Positions 17,762-26,682 are shown, numbered from the stretch's first letter. The stretch: 64,000 nt of DNA from a bacterium (GCA_024275165.1 JAJRZQ010000028.1:1-64000); one strand, 5' to 3'. Numbers and translations: made by a program. The notes: generated from the sequence alone by a model not told the origin.

Positions 17762-18554
17762 AGGCCTCGTTGGATTTTTTAACCGCGTCAATACCATGGG
17801 CATCGGAGCCGTAGACTAAGGGAATCGAAAGCTCCTCGGCGAGTTGGCGCAACGCTTTGGGCAGGTAAGGCCGTCGGCAGAGAGGGTAGCTCGCTCCGGC
17901 AAAGTTGTCGTCTAGGCTATACCCTCCTTGCTTTAAGAGGTAACCGATTTGCTCAAAAAAAGAAAGGGACGGCTCGAGAAAAGCACCGAAATCAAGCTTT
18001 TGACAAAATTTGTAAATAATCCCCGCATGACCGATACGCTTGGGTTTAAAGGGGCCTAAATCCGCGGTGAGCATCTGCTGAAAGGCGTTCCAATAGGCTT
18101 GGTGATAGGCTTCTACAGTGCCGTAATGCGCCAGCAGGTCTTGTCGGGTGATTTCTGGGGAATAGTCGATCATGGCGTAGGGAATCGCTCCGGGCATATA
18201 ATGCATGGATAAAATCGCGTCATCCAAGCGAGGGCCGTATTGATGGAGCAGCTCGGTGGTATAGGCTTGGTGGGCGTGGAGAAAATCGACTTCTAAACCA
18301 ACCAACACCTCGATTCGCCCTTGAAAATCTTGTTTCAATTGCTCGGCGAGGGTAAAATAAGCTTCCATTTCTTCTTCTAAGAGGGCGAACTCGGCTTGAC
18401 GCCCTTTGGGGGCCACTCCCTCGGGCAGGGGAGCATGCTCGGTGAGGCTGTAGTGGGTAAACCCCAAAGCCAAGGCCTGCTCGATCATTTTTTTGGTGGA
18501 TTCTTGTTTCCCGTGGCGGCAAAGCTCGGTGTGGCTGTGTCCATCCCATTTCAT
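17688..18554 (-). CDS. PHP-domain phosphatase, histidinol-phosphatase-like
   Basis: A 288-residue PHP-family metal hydrolase. The first metal motif is D-G-H-S-H-T near residues 4-9, followed by LTEHAP and the family's LVGLEVDFL; a later H-M motif is in ILSMHYMPG and the C-terminal YGSDAHG supplies ligands. This layout matches HisK-type histidinol-phosphate phosphatases, which act in histidine synthesis. No other his gene is nearby, so another phosphoester is possible. It ends inside the FtsK-like gene and starts four bases after the DUF790 gene stop. Confidence 0.75.
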   Translation of the reverse strand: MKWDGHSHTELCRHGKQESTKKMIEQALALGFTHYSLTEHAPLPEGVAPKGRQAEFALLEEEMEAYFTLAEQLKQDFQGRIEVLVGLEVDFLHAHQAYTTELLHQYGPRLDDAILSMHYMPGAIPYAMIDYSPEITRQDLLAHYGTVEAYHQAYWNAFQQMLTADLGPFKPKRIGHAGIIYKFCQKLDFGAFLEPSLSFFEQIGYLLKQGGYSLDDNFAGASYPLCRRPYLPKALRQLAEELSIPLVYGSDAHGIDAVKKSNEAYEAFCQHGRIRPRRPECGPPTSPG

Positions 18555-18558
18555 CGCG

Positions 18559-19764
18559 TTACTCCAAAACTTTTTCTGATAAAATTTTTTTTAATGCCGG
18601 GGCGGTGAGTTCGGTCGAGAAACAGAGCACTTGGCCCGGCAAGGCGGCTTCGAGTCGTTTTTTTTGGGCTCCCTTGGCTTTGATGGCAAAACAGTAGCCC
18701 TTGGGCAGAGCTTTGGCCACCTGGATCAACCATTCTTCCTTGGCCGTACTGAAATAACGGAGCCATTCGACTTGAATTTTCTTTTTCCCTTGGAGTAATT
18801 CCAGGTCCGGCAGGAGGAGGGCGCCATTGGGGAGGAAAAAGGCGTCCAGGGGTTGTTTGGCTTTAAATTTAGCGCCATAGCTTTCATTGAAGCGCTGGAT
18901 CAAGGCGGATATTTTGTCATGCCGCCATTGGTCTTTGGGTCGGTAGGGGCTGGGGTAGCCTGAATCGGAGTCCAGGGCTAAGGTAAAACAACGCGCGACC
19001 CCCTTGCGTTTGATTTGCGCCTCCATTTTCCATTTTGGTTCTAGGCTGAGGAGAGCGGGGAAGAAGTTCGCCAGCTCCACGCCATAGCTGCGGCTGTTTT
19101 CTAAGACCGCTTGGGGGCCTTGAATCTCAATGGTCAATTGGTCGTTGCCTTGCTGGAGCACGCGAAAGAGCAAGCGGAAAAAACGCAAGCGCTGCATGAG
19201 AGGGCGAAATTGAGCCCCTCTTTGCTTGATTTCTAAGGTCATTTTTTCGGTTTGCAACAATAAGCCCTGCGCCTGTTCGAGGTTGTAGCGTTGCAGCAAC
19301 TCGCTGGGGGTCAGCTTGGGCGGGGTCGTTAAGAGCTGTTGCGCCGCCAGGTCGCCAAAGAGCCAGCGTTCTATCGGCTCGGGGGGGGGCGTGAGGTGAG
19401 GGGGTAAAATCTCTTGCGCCGCTTGGCGCGAGTCGGCAAGTTCTTGGGTCGAATTTTTCCACCATTGCGCCACTTGATCCCAAACCTCTTCGCGCAGGGC
19501 GCTCAAGTCGCTTTGCAGGTTGTGGGCAAACTCGCTGCGAGTAAAGAGAATCTTGATCAGCCCCTTGACGACCTTGGGGTTTTGCCCGTAGTCGTCAATA
19601 CCGGCTAAATCTTCTTCGATTGCCTCTCGACTCATCCCGCCAGCGCAATGAAAGGCTTGGATTAAATCACCTGCCAGGGCCAGGGGTTCTTGGGCGAGGG
19701 GCAGCCTTTTGGGGCTGACCTTGCCTTTACGGTAAAAGGCTATTTGCAGGTTCCCCGTCAGCAT
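18559..19764 (-). CDS. DUF790/Bax1-like nuclease
   Basis: A 401-residue protein recognised by overall pattern as the DUF790 family, predicted RecB/restriction-fold nucleases related to archaeal Bax1. Supporting features are the N-terminal region through a conserved GDLAAQQLL, RYNLEQAQGLLL, the central PQAVLENSRSYG followed by FFPALL, and a C-terminal LLLPDLELL and IQVEWLRYF, which resemble the PD-(D/E)xK core. Bax1 in archaea partners with XPB helicase; no XPB gene is present here. It overlaps the TrmH gene by 7 bp and lies in an operon with it. The function in bacteria is unknown; DNA repair or RNA processing are guesses. Confidence 0.65.
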   Translation of the reverse strand: MLTGNLQIAFYRKGKVSPKRLPLAQEPLALAGDLIQAFHCAGGMSREAIEEDLAGIDDYGQNPKVVKGLIKILFTRSEFAHNLQSDLSALREEVWDQVAQWWKNSTQELADSRQAAQEILPPHLTPPPEPIERWLFGDLAAQQLLTTPPKLTPSELLQRYNLEQAQGLLLQTEKMTLEIKQRGAQFRPLMQRLRFFRLLFRVLQQGNDQLTIEIQGPQAVLENSRSYGVELANFFPALLSLEPKWKMEAQIKRKGVARCFTLALDSDSGYPSPYRPKDQWRHDKISALIQRFNESYGAKFKAKQPLDAFFLPNGALLLPDLELLQGKKKIQVEWLRYFSTAKEEWLIQVAKALPKGYCFAIKAKGAQKKRLEAALPGQVLCFSTELTAPALKKILSEKVLE

Positions 19765-20561
19765 GAAGAATCCAGGCTCGCGGTGGCTAAAAAGGCGGCG
19801 GCGGCAAAGCTGGTCGCCACATTCAGGCTGTTTTTGCGCCCCCTCATGGGGAGTTCGATGGCGTGATCGAGCAGGGTTAAATGCTTTTGGGCGATTCCAT
19901 ACTCTTCATTGCCTAAAAGCAGCACCGCCTTTTTAGGCCAAACGAAGCGGTGGGCCTGGACCGCGCCTTGGACGCGCTCTAAGCCGATCAAGGGGTAGCC
20001 CGCTGCTTTTTTTTCCCTTAAGGCGGTGGTTAAGTCTTCGACTCGGACCTCGGGAATCCATAACTCAGAGCCCAAGGCGGTTTTTTTTACGCCCCGATGA
20101 TGGAGCCTGGGGGTGATGCCGCTGGTGATGAAGCCCGCAAAGCCTAAGGCGTCGAGCAAGCGGCAGAGCGCGCCTAGATTAAAGGCGCTGCGTAGGTTGT
20201 CGAGAGCGAGCCAGTAGTCATAGGTCGGTTGCCAGGCCCCCTCGTGCAGATCATCCCCCCAGGGGAGGGGGAGGTAGTCTTCTTCCTGGAGGCGTTTGCC
20301 CTGTTCGCTCAACCAAAACTGGTATTGATCCGCTAGAAACTCCTTGCGCAAGGCCGCCTCGCCGGTTAGGGGGGTTTGGGGCAAGGGGAGCCCCGACCAG
20401 GCGCAAAGCTGCCGGTATTCTTGAAAAAACAAATCCCATTGCAGGGCTTTTCCTCGATTGAGTTGCAGCCAGAGCCGCCTCAACCACAAGGCGAGTTGCT
20501 TGGCTCGCCGGGTCGGGGTGAGGCGGAGAAATTTGTTTTTACCCATGCCAAAGGCTTGCAT
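19758..20561 (-). CDS. SpoU/TrmH-family RNA 2'-O-methyltransferase
   Basis: A 267-residue enzyme. The C-terminal SPOUT domain starts near residue 110, with motif 1 DNLRSAFNLGALCR, motif 2 LLLGNEEYG and motif 3 LPMRG...NSLNVATSFA, the trefoil-knot SAM site. The N-terminal extension of about 110 residues is basic (KNKFLRLTPTRRAKQLALW) and may bind RNA. Such enzymes methylate ribose in tRNA or rRNA; the target cannot be assigned. It overlaps both neighbours by one and seven bases, showing tight coupling with the DUF790 nuclease. Confidence 0.88.
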   Translation of the reverse strand: MQAFGMGKNKFLRLTPTRRAKQLALWLRRLWLQLNRGKALQWDLFFQEYRQLCAWSGLPLPQTPLTGEAALRKEFLADQYQFWLSEQGKRLQEEDYLPLPWGDDLHEGAWQPTYDYWLALDNLRSAFNLGALCRLLDALGFAGFITSGITPRLHHRGVKKTALGSELWIPEVRVEDLTTALREKKAAGYPLIGLERVQGAVQAHRFVWPKKAVLLLGNEEYGIAQKHLTLLDHAIELPMRGRKNSLNVATSFAAAAFLATASLDSSC

Positions 20562-21421
20562 CAGAGTAGGCGGTAAAGGTTGTCGAGTTTCCCCTCGGTG
20601 AGAGCTAAGGCGAGGCCGCGAATTCGTGGGGCCAAGTCCTGGGGGTTGCTGGTTGTAAGCAGCAGGCTGAAGTGATCCTTTTCAAAATAGGGGTCCATGT
20701 CGACCTCGACCCCTTGGGGAAGGCGTTGGCGCGCGCTGTTGAATTCGCGGCGATATTGTTCCAAATGCGGGCGCGCCAAGGACTCAAGTTCTGAGACCTT
20801 GAGCCCGGGGTCGGATAAGTGGGGCAAGAGGTCGGAAAGCTCGATTTGTTTTAAAATTAAAATCTCCCTTAAGGGGGCTAAAAGCCGCAAAAGCCGGTTC
20901 CCTTTTAGTTGAGCCCCGGACTGGGCTTGGGCTAGAACCTGTAAATCTTGGGGGGTGAATCGGCTCAAGGCCTTGAGTTCACGAAAGCCTAATTCATGGA
21001 GTTGGACAAAGTCACGCAAATCCTTTTCCAGGGGCAAAAGGGGGGCGTACTTTTTTTGCTTGAGCCATTTTCCCTCAAGCCCAAAGGCTTTCGCAAGCTT
21101 CAGCGCTTTGTCGAAAGCGGGGGCGGATAAGCTTTCATAGCTGGTTAAAAACTCCCAAGCAGAGAAACAGCCCAAATGGACGCGACGCAAAAGGCATTGT
21201 TCCCAAAGCTCTTCGAGCTTGCTAGCTTGAGGGAAAATTACGGCGCAGACCTCTGCTTCCCCCTTTTGCCGGTGTTCTACAGGGCGCAGGCCGGAATCGG
21301 TTTCAAGCAGCCACCAGGGGGCCTCATAAGAAGCCAGGCTCAAGGCGCTCAAGGGGAAGAGGGGAGCAAGCCCATCCATCTGAGTCGAGGGAAGTTGTTG
21401 AAACATGATTTGTCGGGACAT
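20561..21421 (-). CDS. Hypothetical protein, alpha-helical
   Basis: A 286-residue protein of unrecognised family. It is largely helical and charged, with no signal peptide or membrane segment. A stretch near residue 135 (DFVQLHELGFRELKALSRF, then TPQDLQVLA) looks like a helix-turn-helix of the kind found in ParB-like proteins, but the match is weak. It is the first gene of the operon leading to the TrmH-type methyltransferase and ends on that gene's first base. ATG 21421 has AAGG a few bases upstream; ATG 21379 is an alternative. With the longer start, its 5' end overlaps the divergent SDR gene. Confidence 0.75.
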   Translation of the reverse strand: MSRQIMFQQLPSTQMDGLAPLFPLSALSLASYEAPWWLLETDSGLRPVEHRQKGEAEVCAVIFPQASKLEELWEQCLLRRVHLGCFSAWEFLTSYESLSAPAFDKALKLAKAFGLEGKWLKQKKYAPLLPLEKDLRDFVQLHELGFRELKALSRFTPQDLQVLAQAQSGAQLKGNRLLRLLAPLREILILKQIELSDLLPHLSDPGLKVSELESLARPHLEQYRREFNSARQRLPQGVEVDMDPYFEKDHFSLLLTTSNPQDLAPRIRGLALALTEGKLDNLYRLL

Positions 21422-22090
21422 AACGCCTTGATCTATGGTGCGAGCGGCGGCATTGGTACGGCCTTAGCCCATGCGTTGCAAAAAGAAGGAGCGAAACCGA
21501 TTTTGCTGGGGCGCAATCGGTTGAAGTTAACAGCCTTGGCCGATCAATTGGGGCTGGAGCCGAGTCGAGTTTTGTTCAGCGAACATCTAGGCCAGGACCA
21601 AGCGCGACTGCAAAAGGCCTTAAAGCCCTTGGGGCCGCTTTCTATCGTGGTACATGCCGCTGGGGGCGGGCTTTTTAAACCCTTAAGCCAAATCACCGAT
21701 AGCGAGTGGGATGAGTTGATGCAAGTCCATTTAAAGGATGCCTATCATCTTTTTCAACTAGGTTGGCCTTTAAAAGCAGCATACCAGCAATGGGTTTTTT
21801 TTGGCTCCGCCTCTTGCCTGCGCCCCTGGCCCAAGAATACCCTCTATGGAGCCGCCAAGGCGGGTTTGGCTTATTTCTGCCAAGCCTTGGAAGAAGAACT
21901 ACGCCCTCAAGGCGGCAGGGTTTGGCTTTTTGAGCCCGGCGCTGTGGATACGGGTTTTTTTACGCAGGTCAAAAGCCATCTACCTAAAAAAAAACGCATC
22001 CATCCCCATAACCTGGCCGCTTGGGTCGTCGGGCAGCTCCGTCTGCCCCCTAGCCTTTACTGCCTCCCCCAGACCCTATTGAGCGATTAG
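21398..22090 (+). CDS. Short-chain dehydrogenase/reductase
   Basis: About 230 residues of classical SDR fold. The nucleotide-binding motif is YGASGGIGTALA, followed by the NAAG-like VVHAAGGG, catalytic Ser in FFGSASC and YGAAK (Tyr-x-x-x-Lys). The C-terminal EPGAVDTGF is the usual P-G motif. The substrate is unknown. No ATG lies in frame before the fold; TTG 21398 is preferred because AGGGA sits five bases upstream, with TTG 21410 as an alternative. It is divergent from the 286-residue hypothetical gene and ends five bases before a convergent gene. Confidence 0.85.
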   Translation: MKHDLSGHNALIYGASGGIGTALAHALQKEGAKPILLGRNRLKLTALADQLGLEPSRVLFSEHLGQDQARLQKALKPLGPLSIVVHAAGGGLFKPLSQITDSEWDELMQVHLKDAYHLFQLGWPLKAAYQQWVFFGSASCLRPWPKNTLYGAAKAGLAYFCQALEEELRPQGGRVWLFEPGAVDTGFFTQVKSHLPKKKRIHPHNLAAWVVGQLRLPPSLYCLPQTLLSD

Positions 22091-22094
22091 CCCC

Positions 22095-23660
22095 TTAGCC
22101 ATCACTGAAACGATAGCGCAGGAGGTACTCAAAAAAGCGAAAGCCTCCTGTTTCGCCATGAATATAACCAATCCGATCATAGACACGCAAGTGGAGTTGG
22201 TTTGGCACTTTTCCCTTAAAGTGAAAGATGAGGTGTTTTTTGGAGCGGCTCGGTTGCATGGGCCAAGAGGCCAAGAGATTAAATTGATCGTCATAGAGGC
22301 GCAATAGGGGGCGAAGGTAGCTTTTGCCCAGTTTGAGCCAATCAATAATCAAGGTTTTTTTATTTTCTCCGGGGAGTAAAAAGAGGTCTTCATCGGCACG
22401 GCTGTTGAGCCGACCTAAAATCACCTGCTCGCTCAAGACCGGGGTGAGTTCTAAACTGGTATTGTTGGGCTCGCCTTCTCGAAAGAGTTGGCCCCATTCG
22501 GGGGGAATGGGGGCTTTTTCATTCAGACCTAAGGCAAGGAGGATTTTTTTTCTCCATTCCTGGACTTGTAAGATAGGGCGGGGGGGGGACATTTTAGGGC
22601 TCGATTGCGCCAAAACCTGAACCTGGGTTTGGTTGCCCTCTTCTGTAAGAATCTGGAAGCTAAAATAAGCCGAGGGCTTAAAGAGAGTCAAGGCCAGTTC
22701 TTTGGCGCTTTTGGCGCTATAGACGCGGTAGCGGCTGGATTCGCTCGACCTATGGGTGAGTTCAAAAGCCTCAATTTGCCGGTTGGGCTTAAGGCAAGTT
22801 TCTTCAAAGAGGTAGCGGGCTTTTGGATTGGTCAAGCCCACCAACTCCAACAGCCACACTCGCTTTTTCCCTCCCGTAAAGTCAGAATGTTGTAGATTTT
22901 GCACGGAAAAGAGGGAGAGAAAGCGCTCTAAGTTTCTTTTGAGGTAAGTACCGATTTGATCCGCCTCTCTCTGCTCAAAATTCAGCACTAGGTTTTGAGC
23001 GATTTGAAAATCACTCAAGCGTACGACTCGCGCCGTGATTCCCTGGACTTTGCCGGGGCTATCGCCGGGGATTGGTTCGATCAAAATCGCGGCAGAGGGG
23101 GAACCGAGTTGCTCAAATAAACTTTCTAACTGCTCCGCGTCGAGGGTCGCGGAGGAATAGGAGAGCTGTTTTTGTACCCTCAATTTCAAGAGGGCCAAAC
23201 GGCTTTTTATTTTGTTGACGGGCAGGGGAATCGTTTGGTCGATCAAGAGGCCAATGGGTACGGCCGGGTCTTTGGCCAAGGGAAAGCCCAATTGGCGGAG
23301 CGAGCGCTCTAAAGGCTTCATCCGCAACCAAGCGATCAGGCTTAAACTGAGGCTGTTTGCGTTGGCGGATTCCCGGACGATCTTAACCCGGGTAATGACC
23401 TGGTCATTGCGGATCTGGTTGCGGAGGTAGCGTTCGTTTTCTCGGTAAAGGCGGCTCCCGATTAAATCGGCGACCCCTTTTTGGATCAGTTCTCTCCTTA
23501 AGTCCGCAAAGGCTTGATTGCGGGCGTAGACCACATCTTTTTCCTTAATGGGGACTTGAGTTTTTGCCCTAAAGCTTTGGGTCTCTCGGGCATCCAGTGA
23601 ACCCAAGGTGAGGCTAAAGAAGATGAGACTGATCAGGGTGGATTTGATGGCAGTTCCCAC
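22095..23660 (-). CDS. Exported protein with FlgT-like N-terminus
   Basis: A 521-residue protein with a signal peptide (residues 1-24, ending L-D-A-R). Residues 40-115 (ARNQAFADLRRELIQKG, then VTRVKIV-like strands) resemble the FlgT N-terminal/DUF2066 type of periplasmic domain. The C-terminal 110 residues (beginning near DEDLFLLPGE, then LRPLLRLYDD) resemble the bacterial pre-peptidase C-terminal beta-sandwich. No flagellar genes are nearby. It overlaps the HD-GYP gene by 28 bp and is the last gene of the dksA operon. Function unknown. Confidence 0.7.
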   Translation of the reverse strand: MGTAIKSTLISLIFFSLTLGSLDARETQSFRAKTQVPIKEKDVVYARNQAFADLRRELIQKGVADLIGSRLYRENERYLRNQIRNDQVITRVKIVRESANANSLSLSLIAWLRMKPLERSLRQLGFPLAKDPAVPIGLLIDQTIPLPVNKIKSRLALLKLRVQKQLSYSSATLDAEQLESLFEQLGSPSAAILIEPIPGDSPGKVQGITARVVRLSDFQIAQNLVLNFEQREADQIGTYLKRNLERFLSLFSVQNLQHSDFTGGKKRVWLLELVGLTNPKARYLFEETCLKPNRQIEAFELTHRSSESSRYRVYSAKSAKELALTLFKPSAYFSFQILTEEGNQTQVQVLAQSSPKMSPPRPILQVQEWRKKILLALGLNEKAPIPPEWGQLFREGEPNNTSLELTPVLSEQVILGRLNSRADEDLFLLPGENKKTLIIDWLKLGKSYLRPLLRLYDDQFNLLASWPMQPSRSKKHLIFHFKGKVPNQLHLRVYDRIGYIHGETGGFRFFEYLLRYRFSDG

Positions 23661-25519
23661 AGTTCCTTTTGAAATTCGGGGAGGCTCATAGGAAAGCCGC
23701 TGGGGTAAAAGCGTTCGATCCAGTTTGAAGCGTTGATTTCATCAATTTGGGTGGTTTTTAAGTGCTCCGCGGCCCATTGTTGGTATAACCCGGACTCGAG
23801 GAAGATTTTTACGATCTCTGCGTCAAGCTGCTGCTCCTTGACCATGAAGCCTAAAATTTCCAGCGCTTTGGATAACTTCATGGGTTGTTTATAGGGCCGA
23901 TCCGAGGCGGTTAGGGCCTCAAAAATATCGGCAATGGCGATAATGCGAGCCTGCAAGGGGAGTTGCTCTGCTTTCAACCCAATCGGGTAGCCGCTGCCGC
24001 TTAAGGTTTCATGATGCGCCGCCGCGAAGAGGGGGAGCTTTTTCATCTTTTTGGGAAAGGGCAGCTTAAAGAGCCAACGCCAAGAGCGATCCGCGTGGTC
24101 ATTGACAATCTGCCGCTCCGCCGCGGTGAGGGTTCCCCTTTGAATGAGCAGGCATTCTTTTTCCTCTTCATTGATCAGCCTGTCTGGGGTGGGTTGCTTT
24201 AAAAGACGCAATTGCTTGATGTTTTCGGTGCCATTGTAAAGCGTTTTTTCACAGCCAATCCATTGCTTGTGAGTGAGTTCCGCCATTTCAAGGATTTCTT
24301 TCTTGGTCGCCTCTTCTAAAAACTCGCCCCCAAAGTTTGTGCGGTTTAAGTTTTTTAAAATTTTAACCAACTTGCGCTTTTTTTGGTCTATTTTTTTGCT
24401 TTCTTTTTGAAATTGATCCTTCGAGAGTTCCCCTTGCCGCGTTTTTAATTGGGCTTGCAGTTTGGCGATTTCCAAATCTTTGATTTTCGAGTTGGTTCGC
24501 TCGATAATCAATTCCATGCGGTTGCTCACTCGTTCCAGCTTCAGTTGTTTGCTGACTACATTTTCAGGGGTGGTGAGCTTCCCGATGTCGTGCATCCACC
24601 CGGCGAGCTTGAGTTCACTCAACTCTGCTTGGCTCAAGGTGACCTGGCCGTAAATTCCCTTTTCCCACTGGCTGACTTGCTGGGCCAGTTCTAGGGTGAG
24701 ACCGGCGACCCGGTTGATGTGTCCATAGTGGTAGGCTGCCTTTTCGCCTAGTCCCTCTGCCAAGACCTGTACAAAGCTGTTGAACAGGTCCACCTGTTCT
24801 TGTACGAGGATCTGGGTCGTCAAGGTAACCGCCGCTTGATAGCTGATCGCCTGCAAGATGGCTAAGTCGCTGGAGGTAAAGGGGATGATTTCACCGGTTG
24901 CCGTTTGCCGATTGATCAACTGCATTACCCCAATAATATCAAATTGATGGTTTCTTAGAGGAAGAACCAGCATGGATTTAGAACGATAACCGGTGGTCGC
25001 GTCATATTTTTTTGTGCCTGAAAAATCGAACCCCCGAGCATGGTAAACATCTTCGATGTTGATGATTTCACCGGTAATGGCACAATGGGCGGAAACATTA
25101 TGTTGGTTGGGTTTACCGTCGATCTCCAAGGGGACGGGAGGCAAAAAGATTTTACTGCTGGCCGTGCGCTTGAGGTAGACCCCCATGGTATCATTTTGCA
25201 AGACCTCGAATTGAAGCTTGCGCGATTTGATTTCACCGGGGTTGTAATGGTCTTCTGAGTATTCTTCTTCGACCATGTAGAGGGTTCCCCCGTCGGCGTT
25301 GGTTAGTTTCCTGGCCGAATTGAGAATGATCTCCATGATCGCTTGCTGTTCTTTTTCCTTGTGAATATCTGACCCGGCGAGGGTTAGAATGTCGATTTGT
25401 CGTTCGAGTTCATTGATTTCAAAACTAATTTTTTCAATCAGTTTGCTGGCTAAGGGGTCGGCAAGCTTGTTTTTGGCGAGTAAATCACTTAAATCCTGCA
25501 ATCGTTGGGCAATTTTCAT
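23633..25519 (-). CDS. GAF-HD-GYP domain protein, probable c-di-GMP phosphodiesterase
   Basis: A 628-residue cytoplasmic protein. A coiled-coil start (1-55) precedes a GAF domain at about 60-235 (GGTLYMVEEE ... LVLPLRNHQFDIIGVMQLIN). The HD-GYP domain follows, with HD in GWMHDIGKLTTP and a loop HHETLSGSGYP. Between them sits an insert with a Lys/Glu-rich coiled coil. The consensus loop is HHExxDGxGYP; here Ser replaces Asp, but metal ligands are kept, and AIADIFEALTASDRPYK is intact. ATG 25519 is used, 10 bp after the dksA stop; the longer frame would run into dksA. Confidence 0.88.
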   Translation of the reverse strand: MKIAQRLQDLSDLLAKNKLADPLASKLIEKISFEINELERQIDILTLAGSDIHKEKEQQAIMEIILNSARKLTNADGGTLYMVEEEYSEDHYNPGEIKSRKLQFEVLQNDTMGVYLKRTASSKIFLPPVPLEIDGKPNQHNVSAHCAITGEIINIEDVYHARGFDFSGTKKYDATTGYRSKSMLVLPLRNHQFDIIGVMQLINRQTATGEIIPFTSSDLAILQAISYQAAVTLTTQILVQEQVDLFNSFVQVLAEGLGEKAAYHYGHINRVAGLTLELAQQVSQWEKGIYGQVTLSQAELSELKLAGWMHDIGKLTTPENVVSKQLKLERVSNRMELIIERTNSKIKDLEIAKLQAQLKTRQGELSKDQFQKESKKIDQKKRKLVKILKNLNRTNFGGEFLEEATKKEILEMAELTHKQWIGCEKTLYNGTENIKQLRLLKQPTPDRLINEEEKECLLIQRGTLTAAERQIVNDHADRSWRWLFKLPFPKKMKKLPLFAAAHHETLSGSGYPIGLKAEQLPLQARIIAIADIFEALTASDRPYKQPMKLSKALEILGFMVKEQQLDAEIVKIFLESGLYQQWAAEHLKTTQIDEINASNWIERFYPSGFPMSLPEFQKELWELPSNPP

Positions 25520-25529
25520 AAAACAGAGC

Positions 25530-25919
25530 TTAACCCAGGTGGGTGTTTTCCTTTTGTTCTTGCGCCTGTTTGCAGGCAATGCACAAGGTGGTTACCGGCC
25601 TGGCATCCAGCCTGGTTTTGCCAATGGACTCGCCGCATTCTTCGCATTCGTTGTAGGTTCCGTTTTCAACGCGCTCCATGGCTTCGCGTACCTTTTTGAT
25701 CAATTTTCTTTCCCGATCCCGAATGCGTAAGGTGGTGTTGCGCTCAAATTCATAGTTGGCACGATCCGCCGGGTCGGGGAACTCTAAATCAGCGTCTTGC
25801 ATTTCAGCGATGGTGCCGCCGGACTCCACAAAAAGCTCTTTGAGCATGTCGTTGAGCTTGCTTGTGAAATATTCTTTTTCCTGGTCATTGAGGTCTTGTG
25901 TGCTTTCATCGAACTTCAT
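25530..25919 (-). CDS. dksA: DksA/TraR-family zinc-finger regulator
   Basis: A 129-residue DksA-like protein. A coiled-coil N-terminus carries the tip DPADRANYE, where the family has an acidic D-x-x-D/A motif that reaches into the RNA polymerase secondary channel. The C-terminal zinc finger has four cysteines, CEEC and CIAC. DksA works with ppGpp to adjust rRNA and amino-acid promoters. The gene sits between an exported protein and the GAF-HD-GYP gene in one minus-strand operon with a strong promoter at 26654-26682. Confidence 0.92.
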   Translation of the reverse strand: MKFDESTQDLNDQEKEYFTSKLNDMLKELFVESGGTIAEMQDADLEFPDPADRANYEFERNTTLRIRDRERKLIKKVREAMERVENGTYNECEECGESIGKTRLDARPVTTLCIACKQAQEQKENTHLG

Positions 25920-25941
25920 GGTTCCTCCCTATTTTTTATGA

Positions 25942-26619
25942 CTAGCGGATGCTGAGTTTTCGCACTTCACCTTCTCCAAAACGAACCTCCAGTTCATCTG
26001 GACCAATCCACAGGTAATTGAGCTTTGGGTCGTAACTGTGATATTCCCCCCGAAGGTGTTGTACCTTTGGGGCGCTGTTTCTTACAATATGCAATTTATA
26101 GGTATAGATATACTTGGCTTTACCCTCGACTTCAATTGTTTCGCCCGCGGTGATGTGAGTAAATACCGCTTTGTCTTTTCCATTAAACAGCAGGTTGCCC
26201 GGGGTGCTGGAACGGGGCAGCAGGTCTTGAATCTTGCCCTTTGCGTTAATCCGCAGGAGTTTTTTCTTTCCGCCGTATTTGAAGCTAAAAAAACCGCCTT
26301 CCAACTTTTTGATTTCCGCTCCCGTAGGGCCAAACCAGCCCATTTGTGGTTCTTCTTGATTGTCATACCCCAGATAGAGCAGCCCATCGTTGATGTTGAG
26401 AATATCACGAATAGCCAGGTCTTGTCTTGTAAAGATTTTTTTCTTTTTCAGGTAGAGGCTGTTGCCGATTCGGTTTTCCGGAAAGATACCGTAATCCTCA
26501 TCCAGAGTGACATATCCCTTTGGGGAAGGGCCGGCCGGGGCGGCAGCGATGGTTGTTTCCGCTGCGTAGAGCGTCCAGGAAAACAAGACAAGCAAAAGAG
26601 ATAAGAGTAAACGCTTCAT
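25942..26619 (-). CDS. Exported hypothetical protein
   Basis: A 225-residue protein with a signal peptide (MKRLLLSLLLVLFSWTLYAA). The mature part is rich in beta-strand-forming, alternating hydrophobic residues and Lys/Gly, with no recognised domain or cysteine pairs; it is probably periplasmic. ATG 26619 is chosen because the signal peptide starts there; the frame extends to 26682 but would overlap the promoter. First gene of the dksA operon, 22 bp before dksA. Confidence 0.75.
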   Translation of the reverse strand: MKRLLLSLLLVLFSWTLYAAETTIAAAPAGPSPKGYVTLDEDYGIFPENRIGNSLYLKKKKIFTRQDLAIRDILNINDGLLYLGYDNQEEPQMGWFGPTGAEIKKLEGGFFSFKYGGKKKLLRINAKGKIQDLLPRSSTPGNLLFNGKDKAVFTHITAGETIEVEGKAKYIYTYKLHIVRNSAPKVQHLRGEYHSYDPKLNYLWIGPDELEVRFGEGEVRKLSIR

Positions 26620-26653
26620 AAAGAGGGGCTTTTTTAGGTTTTGCGTAAGCCTT

Positions 26654-26682
26654 AGTCTAGGGTGAACCGCCGACCCTGTCAA
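26654..26682 (-). promoter_or_regulatory. Sigma-70 promoter of the dksA operon
   Basis: Minus-strand TTGACA (26682-26677), a 17-bp spacer and TAGACT (26659-26654). The predicted start near 26647 leaves a leader of about 28 nt before ATG 26619. It drives the exported protein, dksA, GAF-HD-GYP and FlgT-like genes. Confidence 0.78.

Noticed and set aside
23633-25519. Inactive HD-GYP domain
   Set aside because: Only one non-ligand Asp of the HHExxDGxGYP loop is replaced by Ser; metal ligands and the GYP core remain.
26038-26604. 188-codon plus-strand frame antisense to the exported protein at 25942-26619
   Set aside because: The opposite frame has a signal peptide and promoter; this one lacks motifs and a ribosome binding site.
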